Part shown: positions 7,134 through 11,695 of the stretch, piece by piece
How positions within the stretch are numbered: position 1 is the first letter of the stretch
Layout of the letters: every line of letters begins with the position of its first letter
Assembly (NCBI GenBank): GCA_023389895.1
Contig: JAEWDX010000279.1
Span: 1 to 11,695 of the forward strand
Length of the DNA: 11,695 bases
Origin: Bacillota bacterium
Lineage (GTDB): Bacteria; Bacillota; Bacilli; Bacillales; Cytobacillaceae
Direction: 5' to 3'
Program-made: the position numbers and the translations under genes
The notes under the pieces: generated by a model
The model's input: only the letters and a program-made list of their open reading frames with translations
What the model was told of the DNA's origin: nothing
Databases searched by the model: none

Positions 7134-7162
7134 TTGCAGGAAGCAAATATTCTTGTTATAAT
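7134..7162 (+). promoter_or_regulatory. Upstream promoter (P1) of the infC operon
   Basis: TTGCAG (7134-7139) is followed after 17 nt by TATAAT (7157-7162). TG at 7154-7155 gives an extended -10 (TGTTATAAT). It starts 15 nt after the thrS stop. Confidence 0.65.
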
Positions 7163-7183
7163 TCAATTCGTTGAAAAGTTCGT

Positions 7184-7213
7184 TTGACACAACTTCGTTT
7201 TTTGTGATATAGT
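7184..7213 (+). promoter_or_regulatory. Main promoter (P2) of the infC operon
   Basis: A perfect -35 TTGACA (7184-7189) and TATAGT (7208-7213) are separated by 18 nt. Transcription would begin near 7220, directly before the L20-type leader. Confidence 0.8.
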
Positions 7214-7218
7214 TGCTA

Positions 7219-7359
7219 AGGTAATTGAATACAGTTTGAGGAAAGAAGAGGCACCCGCTTCTCACCTGATTGACGCATAAGCTGTTGGCAGGTTTTACGT
7301 GAACATTTTCTGTTTGATTTTGTCCGTAAAGTGTGGGTGGTTCTCATCCACACTTTTTT
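7219..7359 (+). promoter_or_regulatory. L20-type autoregulatory leader with attenuator
   Basis: In Bacillus the infC-rpmI-rplT operon is controlled by ribosomal protein L20, which binds the leader and promotes early termination. The leader here has stem AGAAG (7244-7248)/CTTCT (7258-7262) and stem ACCTG (7264-7268)/CAGGT (7289-7293). The terminator is AAAGTGTGGGTG (7328-7339) with CATCCACACTTT (7345-7356) and a T run to 7359. CACCC (7252-7256) can also pair with GGGTG (7335-7339) in the left arm of the terminator, with GAG/CTC next to it, which could act as an antiterminator. The motif order fits the L20 leader family. The antiterminator pairing is my inference. Confidence 0.85.
7328..7359 (+). 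terminator. Attenuator hairpin of the infC leader
   Basis: A 12-bp stem with one G-U pair, a GTTCT loop and a T run. It lies about 150 nt before the infC start, so it acts on leader transcripts and on any read-through from thrS. The stretch 7360-7492 after it shows no gene and no convincing further promoter. Confidence 0.9.
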
Positions 7360-7506
7360 ATATGGTTAAAATATCTGCTTTTTGCAGAAATGTTATGTAT
7401 ATACTTGCGAGCCGCTTTTAACTGGTGCAGTAGGCTGTTTCTCTTTTGAAAAAGTCACTTCTGACCAAAATCTTGTGTTCGCATAAAACCTTGGAGGTGT
7501 CTAACT

Positions 7507-8022
7507 ATTAGCAAAGATATGTTATTAAACGAGGGTATCCGCGCCCGCGAAGTTCGTCTCATCGATCAAAATGGTGAGCAATTAGGAATTAAAACTAAAA
7601 ATGAAGCCCTGGAAATTGCTACAAGAGTGAATCTTGATCTTGTTCTTGTTGCTCCAAATGCCAAGCCTCCAGTAGCCCGTATTATGGACTACGGAAAGTT
7701 TAAATTTGAGCAGCAGAAGAAAGATAAGGAAGCTAGAAAAAATCAAAAAATTATTAGTTTAAAAGAAGTTCGTCTAAGTCCGACAATTGAGGAACATGAT
7801 TTTAATACAAAACTTCGCAATGCTGTTAAGTTCCTTGAAAAAGGAGATAAAGTAAAAGCATCCATTCGTTTTAAAGGTCGTGCCATTACGCATAAAGAAA
7901 TTGGTCAACGTGTATTAATTCGTTTTGCCCAGGCTTGCAATGAAGTGGCTACGGTGGAATCACATCCAAAGATGGATGGTCGAAGCATGTTCATGGTCTT
8001 AGCACCAAAAAATGAAAAGTAA
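7507..8022 (+). CDS. infC: Translation initiation factor IF-3
   Basis: IF-3 binds the 30S subunit, keeps it free of 50S and checks start codon and initiator tRNA pairing. I place the start at ATT 7507, not at ATG 7519. GGAGGTG at 7493-7499 is 7 nt from the ATT but 19 nt from the ATG, and the resulting N terminus (Met)-SKDMLLNEGIRAREVRLID matches the Bacillus and Geobacillus proteins. An AUU start is a hallmark of infC and lets IF-3 limit its own synthesis. The product is 171 residues. The N domain covers about 6-78 with the family signature RIMDYGKFKFEQQKK (58-72). After the linker the C domain runs from about 84 to 170, including VRLSPTIEEHDFNTKLRNA. It is the first gene of infC-rpmI-rplT, 15 nt before rpmI. 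Confidence 0.96.
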   Translation: MSKDMLLNEGIRAREVRLIDQNGEQLGIKTKNEALEIATRVNLDLVLVAPNAKPPVARIMDYGKFKFEQQKKDKEARKNQKIISLKEVRLSPTIEEHDFNTKLRNAVKFLEKGDKVKASIRFKGRAITHKEIGQRVLIRFAQACNEVATVESHPKMDGRSMFMVLAPKNEK

Positions 8023-8037
8023 GAGGAGGAATTCCAA

Positions 8038-8238
8038 ATGCCAAAAATGAAAACTCACCGCGGCGCTGCTAAGCGTTTCAAAAGAACAGGTTCTGGAAAA
8101 TTAAAGCGTTCACACGCATACAGAAGCCATATGTTCGCTAATAAATCTCAAAAGCAAAAGCGTAAACTTCGCAAAGGAACTCTTGTTTCTTCAGGTGATT
8201 ATAAACGTATTCGTTTCTTATTAGTAAATCTTAAGTAA
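8038..8238 (+). CDS. rpmI: Large-subunit ribosomal protein bL35
   Basis: This 66-residue, very basic protein is part of the 50S subunit. It shows the family pattern MPKMKTHRGAAKRFKRTG at the N terminus, KLKRSHAYRSH in the middle and NKSQKQKRKLRK before the C-terminal helix. Length equals the B. subtilis protein. ATG 8038 follows GAGGAGG at 8024-8030. It lies 15 nt after infC and 25 nt before rplT and has no terminator on either side, so it belongs to the same transcript and shares L20 control through the leader. Confidence 0.98.
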   Translation: MPKMKTHRGAAKRFKRTGSGKLKRSHAYRSHMFANKSQKQKRKLRKGTLVSSGDYKRIRFLLVNLK

Positions 8239-8263
8239 TATCCGAAATTAGGAGGGAAATCAT

Positions 8264-8623
8264 ATGCCACGTGTAAAAGGCGGTACAGTTACTCGCAAAC
8301 GTCGTAAAAAAGTTCTTAAATTAGCTAAAGGTTATTTCGGTTCAAAACATACATTATATAAAGTTGCCAACCAACAAGTAATGAAATCATTAATGTATGC
8401 TTATCGTGACCGTCGCCAGAAAAAACGCGACTTCCGCAAACTTTGGGTTACTCGTATTAACGCAGCAGCTCGCATCAACGGTCTATCTTACAGCCGTTTA
8501 ATGCATGGTTTAAAGCTTGCTGGTATCGAAGTAAACCGCAAAATGCTTGCTGAATTAGCGATCGCTGACGAAAAAGCATTCGCAGAATTAGCAGCAGTTG
8601 CAAAACAAAATCTTAGTAAGTAA
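8264..8623 (+). CDS. rplT: Large-subunit ribosomal protein bL20
   Basis: bL20 binds 23S rRNA early in 50S assembly and, in Bacillus, represses its own operon by binding the leader upstream of infC. The 119-residue product has the long basic N-terminal extension (MPRVKGGTVTRKRRKKVLKL) and the globular RNA-binding part with YRDRRQKKRDFRKLWVTRIN, followed by the conserved SRLMHGLKLAGIEVNRKMLAEL region. ATG 8264 follows TTAGGAGGG at 8248-8256. It is the last gene of the operon and is followed at once by a strong terminator. Confidence 0.98.
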   Translation: MPRVKGGTVTRKRRKKVLKLAKGYFGSKHTLYKVANQQVMKSLMYAYRDRRQKKRDFRKLWVTRINAAARINGLSYSRLMHGLKLAGIEVNRKMLAELAIADEKAFAELAAVAKQNLSK

Positions 8624-8631
8624 TGAAAATG

Positions 8632-8659
8632 GCCATTCTCAATTTGGGAATGGCTTTTT
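8632..8659 (+). terminator. Intrinsic terminator after rplT
   Basis: GCCATTCTC (8632-8640) pairs with GGGAATGGC (8646-8654) over 9 bp with one G-U pair and an AATTT loop, then five T residues. Confidence 0.93.
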
Positions 8660-8678
8660 AAATAGTGGGAAATCCAGT

Positions 8679-8766
8679 CTTTATTCAGCGTTTATCGATG
8701 TGTAGAGCTAGTTTATTTTCGAAAAAGCAAAGTTTATTTGCAAAAATAGCGTTTATTCTCGAAACA
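8679..8766. repeat. Short direct repeats with GTTTAT core before ysdA
   Basis: The core GTTTAT recurs at 8690, 8711, 8732 and 8751, at steps of 21, 21 and 19 nt. The last three copies share a longer pattern, GTTTATT-TTCGAAAA, GTTTATT-TGCAAAAA and GTTTATT-CTCGAAA, each with its own small dyad. A degenerate half-copy, CTTTATTC, lies at 8679-8686. The block sits between the rplT terminator and ysdA and has no coding content. I remember similar blocks between genes of other Bacillaceae, without having searched. Confidence 0.55.
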
Positions 8767-8795
8767 ATCTGATTAAAAGAGGAGGGGATGAAGCG

Positions 8796-9074
8796 ATGTA
8801 TACATTTCCAGTAATCGTACTTATCATAATGAATCTAATTGGATTTGTCATAATGAAGCTAGATAAGAATAGAGCGATGAAACACCAATATCGTATCAGT
8901 GAAAGCACGCTCTGGCTCATTGCCTTTTTGTTTGGTGCTGTTGGCATGACGTTAGGGATGAAAGTATTTAGACATAAAACAAAGCATCTTCAATTTAAAA
9001 TCGGTTTGCCTACTCTTTCTCTTTTACAAATCATCATCTGCCTGTATGTATTCTATAATAAGACACCCTTATAA
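8796..9074 (+). CDS. ysdA: DUF1294 family membrane protein YsdA
   Basis: This 92-residue protein belongs to the DUF1294 family of small membrane proteins, whose function is unknown. It follows rplT as in B. subtilis. Three hydrophobic segments are seen at about 3-20, 38-55 and 70-87. The family motifs are KLDKNRA (21-27) after the first segment, then RISESTLW (33-40), and RHKTKHLQFKIGLP (59-72) before the third. ATG 8796 follows GGAGGGG at 8781-8787 with 8 nt spacing; the ATG at 8788 is out of frame. No promoter could be fixed; the repeat block upstream occupies the place where one would be expected. Confidence 0.85.
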   Translation: MYTFPVIVLIIMNLIGFVIMKLDKNRAMKHQYRISESTLWLIAFLFGAVGMTLGMKVFRHKTKHLQFKIGLPTLSLLQIIICLYVFYNKTPL

Positions 9075-9170
9075 AAGCCTAAATTAGAAAAATCTTTAGT
9101 CATAACCATTCCCTTTTCCAAATAAGCTGTAAGAGACAACGCAGAATTTCAGCTAAAAGAGGGGAATTGC

Positions 9171-9758
9171 ATGAGTAACCAATTATCCTTATTATTTGTA
9201 TTGGTTGAGACCGCAGGGATTTTAGCGCCCATTGCCTTTATACTCTTTCATCTTTTAAGACAATTTCTATTTATTCCCGTTTCACTCGTCTGTTTGGCGG
9301 GAGGAATTTTATTTGGAAGCCTCTTTGGCAGTGTTTTTTCGATTATTGGCTTAATGCTCAACAGTATTTTCTTTTATTTTCTTATTAAAAAAATGCCGAA
9401 AACATATGCAAAACTATCGAATTTGAAAAAGCGTTGGTTTGGAGAATATCGAAACTTAACGGTAGGGCAGGTTGCAGTATTACGACTCATTCCGTTTATT
9501 CATTTTCATTTATTAAATTTCTGTTTAATCGAACGCAATAAGAGCTTTCAGCACTATTTAAAAAATATATGGCTAACCAATCTTCCGCTCGCTGTTTTTT
9601 ATACTGTGTTCGGTGAATTTATTAGCCAGTTTTCCTTACCGATGATTGTACTTATCTTATTTTCCTTGGCCATACTTGCTATTATTTTAAGGGAAAAAGT
9701 AATCATTATTAAATGGAGAGAATTTTTCAAGAAGGAAATCCGTTCGAAAATGGAATAG
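9171..9758 (+). CDS. TVP38/TMEM64 (DedA-like) membrane protein
   Basis: This 195-residue integral membrane protein fits the TVP38/TMEM64 or SNARE-associated family, related to DedA proteins, several of which act in lipid or lipid-carrier transport across the membrane. The family core is visible: IPVSLVCLAGGILFGSLFGS (35-54) with the Gly-rich G-x3-G pattern, and GQVAVLRLIPFIHFHLLNF (99-117) with the conserved Arg (R105) and Pro. About six hydrophobic segments can be drawn: 5-28, 31-50, 52-72, 100-120, 133-150 and 155-178. The C-terminal tail is basic. ATG 9171 follows AGAGGGG at 9158-9164. B. subtilis YtxB is, to my memory, a member of the same family near thrS, but I cannot show orthology. 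The 96-nt gap before it shows no clear promoter. The substrate is unknown. Confidence 0.7.
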   Translation: MSNQLSLLFVLVETAGILAPIAFILFHLLRQFLFIPVSLVCLAGGILFGSLFGSVFSIIGLMLNSIFFYFLIKKMPKTYAKLSNLKKRWFGEYRNLTVGQVAVLRLIPFIHFHLLNFCLIERNKSFQHYLKNIWLTNLPLAVFYTVFGEFISQFSLPMIVLILFSLAILAIILREKVIIIKWREFFKKEIRSKME

Positions 9759-9771
9759 CAGGAACTGACAA

Positions 9772-9815
9772 AAGAGGCATCCTTGCCGAACTAAGCTGCT
9801 ACAGGAATGCCTCTT
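9772..9815. terminator. Shared hairpin between convergent genes
   Basis: AAGAGGCATCCT (9772-9783) pairs with AGGAATGCCTCTT (9803-9815), 12 bp with one bulged A and a 19-nt loop. It lies between the convergent ends of the TVP38-like gene and ysdB. The T run is short on both strands (CTCTTTTG on the minus strand), so it may be a weak two-way terminator. Confidence 0.6.
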
Positions 9816-9837
9816 CAAAACATGGTATAAAAGTGAT

Positions 9838-10251
9838 TCACTTATTATCAAATGGTGTCTTCGGAGAATTGCTTTTTTCCATAAATTCTTTAATTGGACT
9901 TTTCCAATCAATTTTTGCACTTGGGTAATTTTCTTGGATCTTTCTTTCGATAAATTGTAAATCCTCGCGAACCATTCCTTTTAATTTTGCAATGTCGTGT
10001 GGCCAAATGAAGATAGAGATGACCTCAAAGGCATTTTGTGTAGTCCCTAAATATTTTTCTCCTTCAAATAAAACCCCTTTATAAGTAATCATAAAATTTT
10101 TTCGAACATTATTTTGATCATCTAAAAAAAAGTAGCGCTTCTGCTCATGAGCAAGCTCAAGCTTGCGTTTCGGATTCAATAAATATTTAATAACGCTATA
10201 TATGAGAAAAATAATAAGTGCAAATAGCAGTAAACGTATTAACCACATCAT
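9838..10251 (-). CDS. ysdB: Sigma-W pathway protein YsdB
   Basis: This 137-residue protein matches YsdB of B. subtilis in size, position next to ysdA and ysdC, and control. ysdB belongs to the sigma-W regulon, which responds to cell-envelope stress and antimicrobial peptides; the protein's own role is unknown. One membrane segment is at residues 3-24 (IRLLLFALIIFLIYSVI), followed by basic NPKRK, so the rest should be cytoplasmic. That part carries KRYFFLDDQNNVRKNF, YKGVLFEGEKYLG and IFIWPHDIAKLKGM, then a charged helix. On the minus strand GGAGGG (10263-10258) is 6 nt before the first ATG. A second ATG follows at once, so either could be used. It is transcribed against its neighbours from a sigma-W-type promoter. 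Confidence 0.82.
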   Translation of the reverse strand: MMWLIRLLLFALIIFLIYSVIKYLLNPKRKLELAHEQKRYFFLDDQNNVRKNFMITYKGVLFEGEKYLGTTQNAFEVISIFIWPHDIAKLKGMVREDLQFIERKIQENYPSAKIDWKSPIKEFMEKSNSPKTPFDNK

Positions 10252-10282
10252 AGCAAGCCCTCCAGTGTATTTTCCTTATACA

Positions 10283-10308
10283 TACGGATGAAACATAAAT
10301 AAGTTTCA
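10283..10308 (-). promoter_or_regulatory. Sigma-W-type promoter of ysdB
   Basis: On the minus strand TGAAAC (10308-10303) is followed after exactly 16 nt by CGTA (10286-10283). This equals the sigma-W consensus TGAAAC-N16-CGTA. It lies about 32 nt before the ysdB start. Confidence 0.9.
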
Positions 10309-10331
10309 ACTTTTTTTCATTTTGGTATAAT
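10304..10331 (+). promoter_or_regulatory. Sigma-A promoter of the dUTPase gene
   Basis: TATAAT (10326-10331) is preceded by TG at 10323-10324, giving an extended -10. The -35 is poor: TTTCAA at 10304-10309 with 16 nt spacing. Its -35 region covers the -35 of the sigma-W promoter on the other strand. Confidence 0.7.
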
Positions 10332-10401
10332 TTCTTTATAACTTTTTTTTAAAAAAACAGGCTGTGTTAAAAATGAATTTTACTTTTCAATGCAGGAGAA
10401 A

Positions 10402-10425
10402 ATGTATTCGGAGGCTAAACGATGA
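10402..10425 (+). other. Candidate seven-codon leader ORF
   Basis: ATG 10402 opens MYSEAKR and ends at TGA 10423-10425, which overlaps the ATG of the next gene as ATGA. AGGAG at 10394-10398 precedes it, but the gap of 3 nt is shorter than normal. It could couple translation, or it could be chance. Confidence 0.25.
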
Positions 10426-10913
10426 ATTATCAGAAATTATTTACGATGCAAAAGGGACTGGACAAGCATATTGAAACGAAGCATGGATTACTTGAAGAAG
10501 ATTTATTTGAACGAAAAGTGCTAGCTCTTCTCGTTGAGCTAGGGGAGCTTGCGAATGAATCAAGATGCTTTAAGTTTTGGAGCTTGAAGTCGTCTTCACC
10601 CAAGCAAATTGTTTTGGAAGAATATGTGGATGGCGTTCATTTTATTTTATCACTTGGAATTGAATGTGGATTTGAGCACGAATTAGACTATACAGCTATA
10701 GTGAAAAATAAAGCGGCGCTTACGGAGCAGTTCTTATTTGTTTTTGAACTGATTCATAAATTTAGAGCGAGCAAATCATTAGTAGATTATAGGCAGCTAT
10801 TTCAAGCATACATCCATTTAGGTGAATTGCTAGGCTTTCATTCTGGAGATATGGAAAAGGCATATATGGATAAGAATGAAGTAAACTATGAAAGGCAAAA
10901 GCAAGGGTACTAG
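10422..10913 (+). CDS. MazG-like dimeric dUTPase (dUTPase_2 family)
   Basis: The product (163 residues) fits the all-alpha NTP pyrophosphatase group, in its dimeric dUTPase branch found in Bacillus and phages. These enzymes hydrolyse dUTP to dUMP and pyrophosphate, keeping uracil out of DNA and feeding dTMP synthesis. The metal-binding motif E-x2-E(12-28)E-x2-D is present: E39-E42 in VELGELANE and E67-D70 in LEEYVDGVHF, 24 residues apart. CFKFW (49-53) and the C-terminal KNEVNYERQKQGY, which helps bind substrate in the family, are also seen. ATG 10422 follows GGAGG at 10410-10414. It is expressed alone, from its own extended -10 promoter, and is followed by a hairpin. Family and general activity are fairly sure; exact substrate choice is inferred. 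Confidence 0.82.
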   Translation: MNYQKLFTMQKGLDKHIETKHGLLEEDLFERKVLALLVELGELANESRCFKFWSLKSSSPKQIVLEEYVDGVHFILSLGIECGFEHELDYTAIVKNKAALTEQFLFVFELIHKFRASKSLVDYRQLFQAYIHLGELLGFHSGDMEKAYMDKNEVNYERQKQGY

Positions 10914-10937
10914 AAGTAACTCATTCATGCAGTATTT

Positions 10938-10970
10938 GAAAGATGGGAGCTATATTTTCCATCTTTTCTT
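10938..10970 (+). terminator. Intrinsic terminator after the dUTPase gene
   Basis: AAAGATGG (10939-10946) pairs with CCATCTTT (10959-10966) over 8 bp around a 12-nt loop, followed by TCTT. The T run is interrupted. Confidence 0.65.
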
Positions 10971-10998
10971 GCAGAAGAACAGGCAATTTGAGTTAAAC

Positions 10999-11027
10999 TT
11001 TCTATTCCTCCAAGTCTTTTGTATAAT
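10999..11027 (+). promoter_or_regulatory. Sigma-A promoter of ysdC
   Basis: A perfect -10 TATAAT (11022-11027) lies 17 nt after TTTCTA (10999-11004), a weak -35. The start of transcription would be about 25 nt before the ysdC ATG. Confidence 0.6.
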
Positions 11028-11059
11028 AAAAATATATACATATTAAGGGAGTCGAAATA

Positions 11060-11695
11060 ATGGCGAAATTAGATGCAACGTTAACGATGCTAAAGGATTT
11101 AACAGATGCAAAAGGCATTCCTGGTAATGAGCGTGAAGTTCGTGAAGTGATGAAGAAATATATTGCTCCATATGCGGATGAAGTGACAACAGACGGTTTA
11201 GGAAGCTTAATTGCGAAAAAGGTCGGTAAAGCAGGCGGACCGAAAGTGATGGTTGCGGGTCATTTAGATGAAGTAGGCTTCATGGTGACGCAAATTGATG
11301 ATAGGGGCTTTCTTCGTTTTCAAACAGTAGGTGGTTGGTGGTCACAGGTTATGCTTGCACAGCGAGTCACAATCGTAACAAGCAAAGGGGATGTTACAGG
11401 AATTATCGGTTCGAAGCCTCCTCACATCCTTCCAGCTGAAGTACGCAAAAAGCCAGTAGAAATCAAGGATATGTTTATTGATATCGGTGCAACTAGCCGT
11501 GAAGAAGCTACAGAATGGGGCGTAAAACCTGGCGATATGGTTGTACCATACTTTGAATTTACGGTGATGAACAATGAGAAAATGCTGCTTGCAAAAGCTT
11601 GGGACAACCGTATCGGCTGTGCAATTGCTATCGATGTCCTCAAGGCATTGAAAGATACAGAGCATCCTAATGTTGTTTATGGAGTTGGAACAGTT
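11060..11695 (+). CDS. ysdC: M42 family aminopeptidase YsdC, 5' part
   Basis: The reading frame is open to the end of the window, giving 212 residues of a protein that has about 360 in B. subtilis. M42 peptidases are dinuclear metal aminopeptidases (glutamyl aminopeptidase or deblocking type) that form large cytoplasmic shells and trim peptides. The visible part includes the metal ligand H68 and the adjacent D70 in VAGHLDEVGF and the bridging metal ligand D182 in KAWDNRIGC, with SKPPHIL (118-124) in the inserted domain between them. The catalytic Glu and the remaining ligands would lie past the cut. ATG 11060 follows AAGGGAG at 11045-11051. The gene order after ysdB agrees with B. subtilis. 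No frameshift is seen. Confidence 0.93.
   Translation, partial: MAKLDATLTMLKDLTDAKGIPGNEREVREVMKKYIAPYADEVTTDGLGSLIAKKVGKAGGPKVMVAGHLDEVGFMVTQIDDRGFLRFQTVGGWWSQVMLAQRVTIVTSKGDVTGIIGSKPPHILPAEVRKKPVEIKDMFIDIGATSREEATEWGVKPGDMVVPYFEFTVMNNEKMLLAKAWDNRIGCAIAIDVLKALKDTEHPNVVYGVGTV

Noticed and set aside
7382..7405. Promoter TTGCAG/TATACT between the L20 attenuator and infC
   Set aside because: The spacer is only 12 nt, far from the normal 16-18.
9713..9928. Plus-strand 71-codon frame over the end of the TVP38-like gene and ysdB
   Set aside because: It crosses the shared hairpin, overlaps two better supported genes and has no ribosome binding site or family features.
11342..11665. Minus-strand frames of 107 and 73 codons opposite ysdC
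   Set aside because: They mirror the conserved M42 coding frame and show no independent signals.

Overview
This is a stretch of ordinary housekeeping chromosome from a low-GC Gram-positive bacterium, almost certainly a member of Bacillaceae (Bacillus or a close relative). The evidence is the gene order speD - nrdR - dnaB - dnaI - ytxC - thrS - infC - rpmI - rplT - ysdA - ysdB - ysdC, the AT-rich composition, strong GGAGG-type ribosome binding sites, a T-box leader before thrS, an L20-type leader before infC and a sigma-W-type promoter before ysdB. I see no transposase, integrase, CRISPR array, tRNA or rRNA gene.

Layout. Positions 1-523 hold speD (S-adenosylmethionine decarboxylase proenzyme) with an unusual short leader and a terminator. 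Positions 529-1099 hold nrdR (repressor of ribonucleotide reductase genes) and its terminator. A dispersed palindromic repeat of about 150 bp (1137-1289) separates nrdR from the primosome pair dnaB-dnaI, which are translationally linked (the dnaI ribosome binding site covers the dnaB stop). ytxC follows. thrS has its own promoter and a Thr-specific T-box leader that carries an extra segment of about 170 nt with 24-bp near-identical direct repeats and a 13-bp inverted repeat. Two tandem promoters and an L20-type attenuator lead into infC (AUU start), rpmI and rplT, followed by a strong terminator. After a cluster of short 19-21 bp repeats come ysdA (DUF1294 membrane protein) and a TVP38/DedA-like membrane protein. 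ysdB lies on the minus strand under a sigma-W-type promoter. Divergently from it starts a gene for a MazG-like dimeric dUTPase. The 5' part of ysdC (M42 aminopeptidase) is cut by the window end.

How the genes fit together. Three themes are visible: DNA precursor supply and replication start (nrdR, dnaB, dnaI, the dUTPase), translation (thrS, infC, rpmI, rplT), each with its own feedback leader, and envelope or stress functions (ysdA, the TVP38-like protein, ysdB). The genes are conserved and well known. The points worth a second look are in the non-coding DNA: the speD leader (mini-ORF plus a pairing that hides the ribosome binding site), the insertion inside the thrS T-box, the repeat in the dnaB leader, the short repeats before ysdA, and the back-to-back sigma-W and sigma-A promoters. 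I did not find a wholly new multigene system.
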